A model generated the notes under the pieces. That model was not told the DNA's origin. It ran no database searches and saw only the letters and a program-made list of their open reading frames with translations. Shown in pieces: positions 8,671-20,500 of a DNA stretch of 64,000 nucleotides. Source of the DNA: Phialocephala subalpina (Eukaryota > Ascomycota > Leotiomycetes > Helotiales > Mollisiaceae); the NCBI GenBank assembly GCA_900073065.1, contig FJOG01000054.1, forward strand, positions 62,001 to 126,000, read 5' to 3'. Position 1 is the stretch's first letter; each line of letters begins with the position of its first letter. The position numbers were made by a program, and so were the translations under genes.

Positions 8671-10778
8671 AGCCTTAAATGTTGCTGGAACCTATGCTTA
8701 TATTGAATGACTGGATAAACGAGGACAGCACTAGCTCCTGCGGCGAGTTGATATGCGACAGCACCCGTATTTCTTCCTTCCAGAATAGTTCATTCAGGGG
8801 ATAGCCATCCAAAGAGGAGCAAGGGATTTGCTGTTTAGGCAGGAGCGTGTATCCTCAACCAGGATATCCCTCCGATACTCAACGCTTTGTTTCCGTTCGA
8901 CTTCACCTATTCTGTAATATAAAGGAGGCTCGTTATATGACCCTTGTTTATGGCTTTCCACTTATGCATAAGAGCTCCTTTGAAAGCCACGGATTTGCAG
9001 TTAGCTTACCGCTTTCGCGATAGCTTCTAGGGTTCAGCTGGAAAAGAGAGGAAGTTGGTCAGAAATTCGCTCCAACCCCAACTTTCATGTATTGCAAATT
9101 TGAAAAATTTAAAACCACGATCTACAACGCTAGCCTTAGCTTTCAGATCTTACCATTCCGCAGTTTTAACCTTATACTTCGGTCATTTTACAGCAATCTC
9201 TCTCCTTTTCGAATGAGGCTGGCATTGCAAGGATGCTGCTTATCCCGGGTGGACGGTGTGGTCCAAAGCATTCGGGGGGGGAATGATCTCCGCGACCCGA
9301 AGTACAAACGGCCCGAAACACGGGATAGCTTAGCCCCAGAGCAAGTGCAAAGCCGGGCGTTCGGTTTTGATGAAACGACGTGCACCGCGAGCTAGCGGAG
9401 AAGAAGGCGTATACTGTATCTTATCTCCTCGAAGCCTACGAACAAGAGCTAAAAGAAAGAGACAGTATTACCTGCGGATGGGAGAAAAGTTTAGTGCCAA
9501 AGAATAAAGACGATCCCGTTTAACCTTAGAGGAAAGGATGGCAAAGGATGGGTGGGACGTGCGGCGCTGGCTCGAGCGAGAGCCCGCAATGTCAATTCTC
9601 CTGCAGCCGTCTTCGCTACGGTGCAGCTAATGCGTGGCACGACTCGTCTTTGCACCGTGATCTCTCGAACCAGGACGGTTCGAGAGATCAAAGCACCACC
9701 TCTGAATGACCGCAGGCACTCGATGCACCTTCCCTGCCTGATTCTGAAAGGAAAAGTGATCTCAAGAGCATCGCCAGTGCCAAATTTATCGACTTCGCTG
9801 GGTTCTAATTTGGCTCCCTGCTCGATTCCTATAATTATAATATATATAATATAAAATCTTTTTATTTGAGTTTTTAAATATTTCGATTTTATTATCAATG
9901 TAAAAGAATTGATATTAATCCCGTGGAAAGCTAATCAGTTGAATTGTTTCTCTATCGCGGTCCGCCAACTCTCGCCCCTTTTATAAGCGAATATGAATCG
10001 TACGAGGATAGTCCATGACTCCAGAACATCGAAAGTCAAATCCCACTCCAGAACAAAGGAACTCCAACTTACAGGTCGCAAACGCAACAAAACTCCGAGA
10101 CCACTGCAGCACAAACGCATCAAACCTCCAAGGCAGACAATACAATCCCACCAATTCCAAACCAAACACTAAGATATCCTCCTCCAAAACTCCCACATCC
10201 CCTCCCAGCGAAAGCACCCCATTTTCCGAAAACACTACCAATCCAAATCAACACTCATAGACTCGAATATACGGTGTACAGACATGGGACTTATAGATCT
10301 TCTTCTCCTCCTCAACCTCTCCCTTCTCCATGATACTAATGATGACTTCAGCTCCAATATCCAATAGAAACCAGTTGCTGGAGGTAAAATGACTTTGGTT
10401 GTTCATGATGCCAGTGCAGCAGATACGTCGGCTTCTAGTACGGGTACGGCAGAAGAGAAGGCTGCAAAGAGCAGAGTGATAAGAAGAAGAAGTGATATAG
10501 ACGGGGAGATGGGATAATGGAGATAGCTAGGATATCTGCTCAACTTGACAGGCAGAGCCTTGAGCTACAGGCTAAGATTATTTGCAAAAGAATCGGATAT
10601 AGAAGATCGAGGATATGTGGGACTACCCAGAAAGTCACAAAGAACCCAGGAAGGGTGAGATATCATTATCTCTTGCACAATGAGTACTGGCTTCACCAAG
10701 GGTCCCACGTCTCGCCAAAAATTGTGCATTGCATTATACTGGACAGGGTATCGCAACTGACATACTGTACATACTTCA
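8671..10778. other. 2.1-kb gap without a recognisable gene
   Basis: No frame here looks like conserved protein. It contains a GC-rich part near 9560-9750, a hairpin at 9658-9690 and a very AT-rich stretch at about 9826-9912 with runs of TATAAT. Simple-composition frames near 9935-10260 are Asn/Thr/Ser-rich on one strand and Leu/Val-rich on the other, as expected of noncoding skewed sequence. The alternation of GC- and AT-rich blocks could reflect a decayed repeat, but I found no recognisable transposon protein. Confidence 0.5.
9658..9690. repeat. Perfect 14-bp inverted repeat, 5-nt loop
   Basis: TGATCTCTCGAACC at 9658-9671 is exactly complementary to 9677-9690, with loop AGGAC. It lies in a gene-free region, and no T-run that would mark a terminator follows it. 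Confidence 0.9.
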
Positions 10779-12286
10779 TTATGACGCTCCCAAAGTTTTC
10801 AAAGCTTCCCTTAACTCCTTGACCGCAGTCTCAGCATCCTCAAAGGTCAAAGCTGAGATCGCCCATCTCGCGTGCTTCTGTGCTTTCGCAATGGCCATGT
10901 CATCTGTGATCAGTTGCTGCTTTTGAACTGGTGTCGCCACTGGTGGTGGTACAGGAGCTGCTGCGTGGGGATGTCGTTGCTGAAAGCTTTGGTACTGGTT
11001 TGGTGGGGGTTGAAATTGTTGTGGCGGAGGTTGATGTTGCTGGGGTGGAGGTGGTGCTTGGTACTGGTGCTGTGGGGACTGGTATGGTGGTTGTTGGACG
11101 GGAGGTGTATATGGTGCTTGAGGTGGAGGGATGTGTGGTTGCTGGGCAGGAGGTGAGTGTCGGTAGAAGTCTTGGGGTGTTACGACAGGTGGATCATCTG
11201 GGATCGAAGGAGGTGGGAAAGACTCGAAATCTGGAGATGCTTTGACACCTGGAGGTCCAGTAGGTTGCTGTGGAAGGTCCAATGTACCAGGTACGATTGG
11301 TTGCCCAGGTGGTGCAGTTGGCAATGTAAGTTCCTGATTCTGTGATGTGAATGTAGGAACTTCTGGGAAATATCCGCCTCCAACTGAACCGTTTCTCTCG
11401 TTCGGCGGCGAAGGCTCCAATGGCGAAACATTATCGTCCTTGACGGCCGTATATGGGAATCCATCGCGAGGATATGGTTCGAAGGTTCTCGGAGATCCCT
11501 GAGCAGAAACTTGTGCAGATGGATGTAGTGACTGGTCTATCGAAGACTGTCTCGCAGTTCGCGCTTCCAGTTTGTCCTGCTCGTCTGGTACTTCCTCCAC
11601 GTATGCAGGCTGTGGCTTCACAGGTCCTCCAAGTTGTTGAACTTCGGGGTCGTTGGGATCAAGCTCTAGCAGAGCCTCTTCCTGTACTGGTTCCGGCTTT
11701 GGGTTCGATTCGTTGGGATCCTTCCCCTCCTTGATTGCCCTCACTATCCTCACAGCATTCCATTTTGCATATTTGATCTTGGCCTGTGTATCTGCATCTG
11801 GCGCTCCCCATATATTGACGAGCTCGAAGAAGGTCGCAGCGGCTTGGAAGGTGTCTGCGGTTTGTTTCGTGACCGCATTGGCCTTCACAGCCCTGTCCGC
11901 TCGAAAGAAGGTCTCCAGCGCGAAATGCTCCACGTATGCCTGTCCAGCTGTATCATCTACGATCGCATCATTCGTCGCGTTTTCCTTCTTGATCTGTGGA
12001 GTCTCAGCGTATGTTCAAGAACCTCGAGAATCTGCATACCTGCTCCAGCTTGTCCATCAGCGGCATCGTATATTCGAGAGTCTCTGCATCGCCCTCATGT
12101 AGCCTCTTCGAGATGATCTGATTGACAATCCAGTATTCGCCTGCAAATTAGCTTCTGTTCCATCTGCGAAGCTTGCGACTTACACCAGTATGCTATCACA
12201 GGCTTCACTGCCTCGAGCTGGTGAGCTCTGACGATGAATCGCGTGAGGTCTGCTGCCTTCAGCTTGGCTGGGATATTTGCTGCCAT
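10779..12286 (-). CDS. VTA1: Vacuolar sorting protein VTA1/LIP5
   Basis: Three exons (12286-12184, 12140-12040, 11993-10779), all joins in phase; 472 residues. The N-terminal helical MIT-like region begins IPAKLKAADLTRFIVRAHQ and continues YWIVNQII, ALETFFRADRAVKANAVTKQ and TADTFQAAATFFELV, the hallmark of VTA1. A long Pro/Gln-rich linker with runs of PPPQQ follows. The C-terminal helix pair (AKAQKHARWAISALTFEDAETAVKELREAL) is the VSL domain. In yeast and animals VTA1/LIP5 binds the ATPase Vps4 through VSL and ESCRT-III tails through the MIT repeats, promoting multivesicular-body sorting. The linker is unusually long and proline-rich compared with yeast, common in filamentous fungi. It shares a roughly 450-bp divergent upstream region with the PDI gene. 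Confidence 0.95.
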
Positions 12287-12734
12287 GATTGCAGTCGAGT
12301 TGCATATAAGTAGGAACAGTCGCAGAAAGATCTTGAAGATATAATGTTGCTGTTGCCTATGACGCGCAATGCGCGGGGTCGAGTATTCTGAATCAAGATG
12401 GAGATTGAGGCTCGATGGAAGAGTGGGCCTAGCAAAATCGCCCAAAACGGACATTACTGCAAATAGCTTCATTTGGCTTAGTTCCCCTCGATGCCCCTCT
12501 TTCATCAAGCTACCCCTGTCGCTTTAGCTTTTACCCCGGATTCTGACAAACACGCGACGGTGGCCTCTTCTTTCAGCGAGCATCAGGACAGCTTGTCAAT
12601 ATCCGGAGACATACAAACCAAGGAATTAATATCAAGTCATTCCTGCTATTCACTGCATTCCTGTCACTTCATGAATTGATCCCTCACTCAGCTGCTACAG
12701 CTTCAACAGTAGAAACATCTCCAATATCGCCAAA
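12287..12734. promoter_or_regulatory. Divergent upstream region of VTA1 and the PDI gene
   Basis: About 450 bp separate the two start codons, so both promoters must lie here or overlap. I could not identify a specific transcription-factor site. A GC-rich core sits near 12360-12420. Confidence 0.5.
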
Positions 12735-14305
12735 ATGGTCTACACCACAGCTCTCGTCGCAGCTCTACTGGCAGCTCTGCCTGTTAACGCTGGTCTCTAC
12801 CCCAAGAGCTCCAAAGTCATTCAGGTCGATGGCAAGAGCTATGATCGTCTGATTGCCCAATCCAACTACACTTCTGTAGGTATTTCGACGTTTGCTCTGA
12901 GGTTGTACTGACCCCGCAGATTGTCGAATTCTACGCCCCGTGGTGCGGACACTGCAAGAACCTCCAGCCAGCATACGAGAAGGCTGCCATCAATCTGCAA
13001 GGCCTCGCCAAGGTAGCAGCAGTCGATTGCGATGAGGAATCGAACAAGGCATTCTGTGGTCAGATGGGCGTACAAGGATTTCCGACTTTGAAGATTGTCA
13101 AGCCTGGCAAGACACCGGGAAAGCCCATCGTCGAAGATTACCAAGGAGCACGAACTGCGAAGGGCATTGTGGATGCCGTCATTGAAAAGATTCCGAACAA
13201 TGTGAAGAGAGTGGAGGACAAGAACTTGGAGGCTTGGTTGGAGGAGTCGAACGAGACTGCGAAGGCTATCCTGTTCACGGACAAGGGAAAGACCAGTGCT
13301 CTGTTGAAGAGCATTGCGATTGATTTCAAGGGAAGCATCAACGTGGCACAAATTAGGGAGAATCAGAAGGCTTCGGTGGAGCTTTTTGGCATCAGCAAAT
13401 TCCCCACACTTCTATTACTTCCAGGAGGCAAGGAGGCTGAAGGAATTGTGTACGAGGGAGAGATGAAGAAGGAGCCGATGATCGAATTCTTGTCCCAAGC
13501 TGCGACACCCAACCCAGACCCCGCACCAGCGAAGGTCAAGCTTCCCAAGTCCAAATCCAAGGATGCGAAGAAGACCAAGGCCAAGGAGTCTTTCGAGTCG
13601 GCCTCAAAGTCACACGCATCAGCTGAGGGCAAGACAGACAAAGCTACTGCTACGGAGGAGACTTTGGTTGAGGAGGCTACCGAGTCGCCTTCCCCAGAGG
13701 TTGAGACTGAGAAGCCTGTTGATCTTCCAATTCCAGCCCCACCAATTGCCATCCTGGAGACCGAGACCGAGCTTCAAGCCGAGTGCCTTGGTTCCCGAAC
13801 TGGTACATGTATCCTGGCTCTCCTTCCAGCTTCACCAGATGAAATTGCTGCTACAGCTGTTGGATCTCTTTCCGAGATCGCTCACCGACACAAGCAGCAT
13901 CAACGAAAGCTTTTCCCTTTCTACGTCTTGCCAGAGAAGAACGCTGGGTACAAGCAGATCAAGGATGCATTGGCATTGACTGACATGGCAATCATCGCTA
14001 TCAATGGTCGACGAGGATGGTGGAGAGCTATCCCACTCGCTGGCGACAAGATCTCTGACAAGGATGTCACCGAGGAGGCCATTGAGAATTGGGTTGACAG
14101 CATCAGACTTGGAGAGGGTGCCAAGCAGAAGTTGCCAGAAGGTCTCATCCCCGAGGAGCCTGAAGAGACTGCCACGGAAGCAGCAGAGGCGACAGAGACG
14201 GTGACAGAACAAGCTCCAGAGACGACGGAGACTGTCCATGTGGAGGAAATCAAGGTGGAGGAGAAGACCGAACAGAAGCCAATTGATGATCATGACGAAT
14301 TGTGA
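12735..14305 (+). CDS. ER protein disulfide isomerase, P5/MPD1 type, HDEL end
   Basis: Two exons (12735-12875, 12920-14305), 508 residues. Signal peptide up to about VNAGLYPK, then one thioredoxin domain with the redox site WCGHC (Cys56, Cys59) and the cis-Pro motif GFPTLKI. A second thioredoxin-like fold without active cysteines follows ([16 protein letters not shown]). A 70-residue Lys/Ala/Glu-rich, low-complexity linker separates it from a third region, and an acidic tail ends in HDEL. It is thus a soluble ER-lumen oxidoreductase catalysing disulfide formation or isomerisation in secretory proteins. Only one of the folds carries CxxC, as in MPD1-like and some P5-like fungal proteins rather than classic two-site PDI1. 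VTA1 is divergent; SKI6 converges from the right. Confidence 0.9.
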
Positions 14306-14554
14306 ATGCAGGGGAAAAAGCAGTTATTGCTGGGTAGCAGGTCTTGGATGTACATTAGCGGGCATATCTTGTGACTTCATCGAAGTTTTTGCCTTCTACC
14401 CATGCTCCAGATTTCGTGATGCATCAGTGCTTCTTGACCTCCCTTCATATCTTCGACGCCATAAACTCCAGGGTATCATGCTCCCTCTATGCACCTGTCT
14501 CTGTGATCATGCAACAAACATGCCCTCTTCGCAAACACTTCCCCGATGATCCTC

Positions 14555-15427
14555 CTACAACAGACTCCCCTCCAAAATCTTCCTACCCCTCTCCTTCACC
14601 ACCTGATCCAAAATCTCTCTAACCTGCTTACATCCATCCACCCCCACCGCCAACATGCCCTCCAACCTCCCCACCTGAACCCTCGTCTCCATAACCAACA
14701 CACTAACAGCATCACTCGCTCCCAGCGTCGCGACTGTCAAAAACGGCAATTCCTGCTCTTCCTGATTATTCAAATCCAGCAACGGATCAGCTTGTTCGTC
14801 GTTGGAGCCGTAAGAGGAGGTTGAGCCGGCGGTACAGGCACAGATGTAGTCTCGCATTGGTATTCCGGCGTCGATGAGGGCGAGGGTGCAGGCGTTTATG
14901 CTGGCGGCGAGGAGGGCACCGTCCTGGGAGAGGATGTGGAGGGAGAGGGAGATTATGCTGTGCGAGTAGAGATTTGTGAAGAGTGTGTGGGTGAAGGCTT
15001 CTTGTATCGTGTTCTGCATCTCTTGGACTCTCCTGTGTGTCAATTGTTAGCACAGTGCTCTTCCTACTCTACCACCAGCCTATATCTATCTCCATCCATT
15101 AATCAATTGAAAGAAAGAATAGAGAGAAACATACTTATCACCCCTCCCTTTCCTCCCCTTCCTATCCACCCCACTGAACCCCGCAATACTAACACTAACC
15201 ACCACATCCGCCCCCTCACCATTCCCTCCTTGTCTTCCGCCCTTATTATCACCTGCAGCAGGCCCAGTAACGGTACAGATCACCTTCGTGTTTCCCATCT
15301 CGAGGTACGAGGAGCCGTCTGCGGCGGCTTGGGTCCGCATTTGTGCGTTGAGGCGGCGGAGCTCGTTCCAGCGTCTGCCGTCGAGGCGGAGGAGCGCGAG
15401 GGAGTAGGTCGATGTGTCGAGTGGCAT
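14555..15427 (-). CDS. SKI6: Exosome core subunit SKI6/RRP41
   Basis: Two exons (15427-15135 and 15032-14555), 256 residues, close to the yeast length of 246. RNase PH fold: the opening RLDGRRWNELR, the central GNTKVICTVTGP strand and, after the intron, SIISLSLHILSQDGALLAASINACTLALIDAGIP are the family signatures. The protein is one of six RNase-PH-like subunits of the RNA exosome ring, acting in 3'-5' RNA decay and processing in nucleus and cytoplasm; in eukaryotes the ring is catalytically inactive. A Gly-rich insertion (GDNKGGRQGGNGEG) in the first half is not in the yeast protein as I know it. The gene converges on the PDI gene with about 250 bp between stops. Confidence 0.95.
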
Positions 15428-16140
15428 TGTGCCGTGGTGTCGTTGTGTTTGAGGGGTGGTTGTGAGATGGTGGGGTTGGAGGTTTGGGAGACGCGAATTT
15501 TTTGAGTCGCGATTTTGGCGAGGCTTTCACGAGATGGCCTTTCAAACCCTGCAACTTTCGACATTGACAACGAGTGCGGAAGATGACTTGGAAGCCCAGT
15601 CCCGCAGATAGAAAGTCTCTGATTGTCCTTCAGCTCATGTATATTGTAGTCGGATTCATTTTTGTTTGCTTTGTGATTCACTGCTATTGCGATGTGTCTG
15701 CTCTATCTCCCGGCGTACTTGCCTCCTATCTTCAGCTTTCACAGATGCCAATACAAATTCAAAAATAATTCTGAAGAACTGTTCGTGGTCTTGGCTTGTC
15801 ATTTGCGTTGTCACATTGAGATGCTGGACGATGGGAGGGATGGAATTCCAAGCCATCGTTGCAGATATTTTCTGCCCCTCGAAGAACTTGCCACCTAGCT
15901 ACCTTCGCAGACGCATCTTCATGTTCACGAGCATGTGCTTGAATCTACACCGCAGCATCGCGAGTAGAAGCCATTGCCTAGTTCCAAGATAGAGAGGCAG
16001 AAGCTGGAACCAACACATGTAGTGTGCGGCTCCATCAGTTGTTCGAGTGCATTTGCCTCGCCACTGAATGAATGCCTTGAACTCGACATGTACAGTACAT
16101 GGGCCACTTTGACACATAAATCGTCTCTAATAGTCATTAT
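15428..16140. other. Gap between SKI6 and the Hsp70-like gene
   Basis: Only short frames that do not splice into anything convincing. It holds the upstream region of SKI6 and the 3' flank of the Hsp70-like gene. Confidence 0.4.
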
Positions 16141-18541
16141 TCATGTCATCGTTTGCTCTTCAAGGTCCTCGTATCCGACCGTCGATTTCACACTCCCTCG
16201 CTCGATTCCTTTATATTTTGCCGCCCAGCAGAGTTGCCCACTTGCAACGCGCAGCTCTACAACATGGCTCAAGTGTCTGTATTCATTGCCTTGGGGATTT
16301 TTTCGAACTGGCAGGTTATCGAAAATGGGTTCTGAGAAGGATGTCTTGAGCACGCAAAGACGTTTCACGTCTTCATGTTCAAGTAAGTTCAACCGCTCAG
16401 CAGAAATGGCAGAGAAACTGTAAGGTGTAACTCACTAGGCTCTAATCGAGGTTCCGCTTTGATGGCATCTGAGTAGAAGATATACACTTCCCGGTTGTTC
16501 AGGTCTTCTCGGCTCTTAGGCGTGAAGAAGAAGTTGTGCTTGATTGGCTCAGACTTGAGAATGTTTTCACCCTGGGCGATATATTAATTCTGAAATATTC
16601 CTTAGGGTAGGAGAGAGAGTAATACTCGTCTCAAAAACCAGTCCACTTGATTCTTAGCTTCCCAGATACCTCGTGTCGAGTTGAACACTTTGTCTTTCTT
16701 GAGATGCTTCTTTTCGTCGAAGTCTTGGGAGCATAGAACACCATAATTGTACTTTGAAATGTGATTGACGACTAGCTGGTGCCCAAGTCCTTTCATAACT
16801 GCACCACGGCAAATGGCAGTCCATCTGAAGTGTGGTTAATGCCGAACCTTGAAGTGAAGGAGCAGCGGATAGTGACTGTGAACTTACGCTTTGGTTGGTT
16901 GCTGAATTTCGATGCTTGCGAAACTTCTGCCCATTTCCTGCCTCAAATACACGCTCTCACCAAAACCTCCTATAAGAAGAATTGCCTGCTAATATCAGGC
17001 ATTGCAAGTTGACCCGGGTTGTGGAACATACCAGTGGTTCGTGTCCTTTGCGTTCCGCAACAACTGCTACTTGCTCGCCCACGAGGTCTTTTATCTTATG
17101 ACAAACTTCACCGAAAATAGCATTTAGATGCCCGCTGTCTCCGTTAGCTAGACTTCTTTCAGATTTGTTGAAGCGTACGTTCTCAGCACCAAAGTTCCTC
17201 TTGCCAACGCCCCTCGCGCAGAAGGCTGCCCTTGGTACCCAGGTACATCAATATACCATTTACGGTTGTCATCAGCATCAATTCGAAAGCTTCGCTTGAT
17301 TCCAAACTCCCAATCATTCAATACCTTCCTTCTCGCTCTGGTTGTAAGCCCTTGGTAGGCCTCCGCGGAGATCATAGTTCTGATCTGCTTTTCGAAGGCG
17401 CAGTCGAGGAAAAAGGCCCCGCACAGCCCGCCTAGAAGCCTGGGTTAGCGATAGATTGGAACTCGTTCGTCGGTATTCCGCATCTACCTGTTGATTCGGC
17501 AGACATTGCTAGAGATAAAGGATGCAGTCGTTCAATTGTATAGCTGATCAAGTCCTGTAGTGGGTTAGGGAGCTAGGCATCGAGGCCATGCAAAGAACAT
17601 ACCACAGTTCCTCCACCGGCGTCGCAGACCACGAAAGAGTCCCCGACCTGCATTCCTTGTAAGGTCATGCCATCAGTGGTCATATGTATCACATACCTTC
17701 AGCATCCGCTTTCTTTGAATTTCCATCTCATCGAAAACTGCGAGAGCTGCTGCTTCAGGCTCTCCGATGAGCTCTAGGACTGTTGTACCGCGCTCCATCA
17801 AACCCGCCCTTCTCGCTGCTTGGCGCGTCGCCTCCTGTGCATTGTGGTCCCATATCGCTGGGACTGTAAGGACGATACGCACCCTCAAGTTCTCCCAAAG
17901 ATGTTTACCAAGCTTTGTTTGTATTGTTTCAGTTGCATGTGCCCAGAGACAGCGCAGGTAGTCTGCGACTACATCCAATGGCGTTTTCCCAAAAGTTTTC
18001 AGCAATTCTTGGAGCTGCTTATATCGCTGGGGCTGGTCCTCCGATAGTTGTTGGAGACCTTGAGTCGAAAGTCCAAGCTTGAACCAGGAGATGTAGTGCC
18101 TGTATGATTCGAGTTTGTAACCCCAGGAGGTAACGCGGCCCTTTGTGTCGTACGTGACGATGGAGGGGACTTTATGCATGTCCGAACTCGATGGTAGATC
18201 ATAATCCCAAGTGGAGATGATGTTGATGTCCTTGGGCGATGTTGAAAGTGCCCAGGCTACGCCTGAATATCTACCAGTTGATCAGCTCGCATCAAAAGGC
18301 TTTCTATACGAATTGTTGACAGATTGGGTCACCCTCACGTTGTACCGAAGTCAATTCCAATTGAAATGAATGCGTCGTCTTCCTGTTCATCCTCGTTCTC
18401 CTGTATGCCCAATTTGTCTAGCAATGCAGCTTCGTCCTCTCCAGCACCCGCCGCCATTTGGTTACCGATGCTCTCACAACAAGACAAAACGGTAGAGTAA
18501 GACTGTGAATTGAGATGCTTGACGTGTTCAGCGAGGCTCAA
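16141..18541 (-). CDS. Hsp70-like ATPase (HSPA12-type), one frame break
   Basis: Nine exons can be joined: 18541-18339, 18270-17697, 17647-17603, 17554-17488, 17431-17032, 16985-16888, 16824-16626, 16571-16436, 16370-16141. The Met at 18457 (MAAGAGEDEA) is an alternative start. Actin-like ATPase motifs are present in order: phosphate-1 ISIGIDFGTTYSGVAW, phosphate-2 VVCDAGGGTVDL, adenosine ILLIGGFGESVYLR. The substrate-binding half is short and unlike DnaK, as in fungal Hsp70-like proteins of the HSPA12 type. Exon 5 is out of phase by one nucleotide: the frame through DWEFGIKRSFR...YIDVPG does not continue into GAENVRFNKSERS. That is either a frameshift or an atypical 41-nt intron (about 17195-17240). 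These proteins are expanded in moulds, with unknown clients. Confidence 0.8.
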
Positions 18542-19050
18542 CGATGCCGCAAGTCCCCTCTTCCCTATGCAAGTTAGCGCTCCTTCGTGGCGAAAGTTGC
18601 TCGAGCACAGCCTGTCGCTACGGCAGAAGGCGTCGTGACCCCATTTGCTGTCACACTCGTATCATGCGTCAACTCCTATCAAAACGGGAACGAGGCTGAA
18701 GATTAGCGTGCGGAAAGCGGGATCGACTGGACAGGAAGATACACATCTTTTGTTTTTCTGAGGATGGTTCTGTTCACCGAAGCCACCACGAAGCCACTAT
18801 GCACTTCTGCGTCTGTACAGCCCAATTATTGCCTGACATCACATTTATCCAGACCCTCTCCCTGACAATGTTCAGCCAGACTGTCTGCCCGACGCCGGCA
18901 GCCTCATTGTTTTCTTTCCTCTCGGACATTCCAGCACATGAAGAATCGGCCCTGGCTGCGCGCGATGTAGTGACCGCTCGCTACCGGAATCAGTTTTGCT
19001 ACCTCCCCGCTGTGCATAATCAACATCTTGGCTCAGGATAGCAGAACGCG
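18542..19050. promoter_or_regulatory. Divergent upstream region, Hsp70-like and GTPase genes
   Basis: About 510 bp between two divergent start codons. A short frame from 18799 (MHFCVCTAQLL...) is not protein-like. No heat-shock element (repeated nGAAn) stood out. Confidence 0.35.
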
Positions 19051-20114
19051 ATGGCACCAAACCTACTCCACCATGATCGTGACCGCTTTGTTAGCATGGT
19101 GCTTGTCATGGGGAACACTGGGTCTGGAAAAAGCTACTTCGTCAACAAATTGAAGGAAGGCGCAACCATTGAGAGCAATAGTCTATACTCCTGTGAGTGG
19201 TCCCTAGAACTTAGCTGGAGCGCAGACGAAGGACGACACTAAGTCTTGCGACAGGCACAGGGACTTGCCAGATTGTTGAAGCAAGAATTGGCCTCACGAA
19301 CGTAGCTATTGTCGACTGCCCTGGGTTCAATGACACCAATAGGAGCGATACCGAAGTTCTCGAAGAAATCGCCAAAGTACTCTCGTCTCAATACCTCTTG
19401 TCGAAGCAGCTTCATTTGAGGGGCATATTGTATCTTCGAGATATCACGAAAGGGAGAATGGAGGGGTCCGACATGAGAACTTTGAATCTTTTCAAAAGCC
19501 TCGTAGGCAAAAAAGCCTTCCCACACATAGTTTTTGTTACGACTATGTGGGGTCGGCTGACGGACAAGGACTTGGAGGTGGCATACGCAAGGGAGAGAGA
19601 GTTGAAGGACGAGTTCTGGAAGGAGATGATTTGGGATGGTTCTCGAGTACAAAAGTTCCAGGGGTCAAAATCTTCCGCCGAAGGGATTATCTCTCAAATC
19701 ATTGGAAGCGATGACCCAATCGTTCTTCAGATACAGCGTGAGCTGATTGATAAAGAGCTAGAACTTGCTGTGACGGAGGCTGGGGCAATTTTGGTGCCAG
19801 AAGTAGAAGAAAGGCTAGACCGAAGCACAAGTAGGATTCAGAGATCTCGGGCACGTCTCGCAGAGGAAACGAATGGCACAAGACAGAATGCGGTTCTGCT
19901 TGATATCAAGAAGGCCGAAAACGAGCGAGACCAGGCCAAGTCAGACAAGAAAAAATTGAAAGAGAAGGTGGGAGCGGAAATGAAGAAGAAGATTAACAAG
20001 GACGGAACGTGGCAGGACAACTTGAGAACTATTTGCGTTGTGTTAGAGATTGGTTTGACCATTCTTGCAGATGTAATCCTGCCCGTAGCAGGTGTATCAT
20101 GCTCCGTAATGTAA
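19051..20114 (+). CDS. AIG1/septin-like P-loop GTPase
   Basis: Two exons (19051-19192, 19255-20114), 333 residues, phase preserved. G1/Walker A is VMGNTGSGKSYFVN near residue 25; a G2-like TGTCQIVEA and G3 VAIVDCPGFNDT follow, then the fungal-family ILYLRDITKGRMEGS and IVFVTTMWGRL segments. After the G domain comes a roughly 100-residue charged helical region, likely coiled coil (KKAENERDQAKSDKKKLK), and a hydrophobic C-terminus (VLEIGLTILADVILPVAG) that could insert in a membrane. This is the AIG1/GIMAP-type GTPase seen in many copies in mould genomes. In plants and animals relatives act in immunity; the fungal role is not known. It is divergent from the Hsp70-like gene and directly upstream of the coiled-coil gene. 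Confidence 0.85.
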
Positions 20115-20119
20115 AAAGG

Positions 20120-20236
20120 TCACCTCCCTAGATCCCCCAAAATATGATCTATGCGGCTATCAATAGCATTGTCGGATTCCTTCAACTCGCAAAGTAAATC
20201 AACCTCTCCACGAGACAGCTCAATCAGCTCCTCCAT
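20120..20236 (-). pseudogene. Possible remnant of a minus-strand gene
   Basis: A 38-codon frame starting MEELIELSRGEVDLL is strikingly helix-like and charged. Just upstream on the same strand another frame reads PGDFEALPPPEGAYH before a stop. Together they resemble the end of a longer protein broken by a frameshift, but I cannot name a family. It lies entirely between the GTPase and coiled-coil genes. Confidence 0.25.
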
Positions 20237-20500
20237 GCATGGGGCTGTGATAGGCTCCCTCAGGTGGTGGCAGCGCCTCAAAGTCCCCAGGCGACAGCCC
20301 CGCAGGCCAACACATCATAAAGACAACCACCCGCACTGCATGAGATCCCGCCCTTTCCGAGGGTCAGGAAAGAATCAAGAAATTCTTGAGACACAGCCAG
20401 CATGACGCATCAGCTAAAGTCACCATCCCGTGAGTAAATGGAGACTGATGAGATGATATGAAATGGAGCTAATCATAGGGAAGATATCGGAAGCGTCCAA

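Noticed and set aside
9491..9898. 135-codon minus-strand frame as a transposon protein relic
   Set aside because: No reverse transcriptase, transposase or integrase motif; half of it is AT-run translation.
10015..10260. Asn/Thr/Ser-rich 81-codon frame
   Set aside because: Strongly skewed base composition explains it; the opposite strand is equally open.
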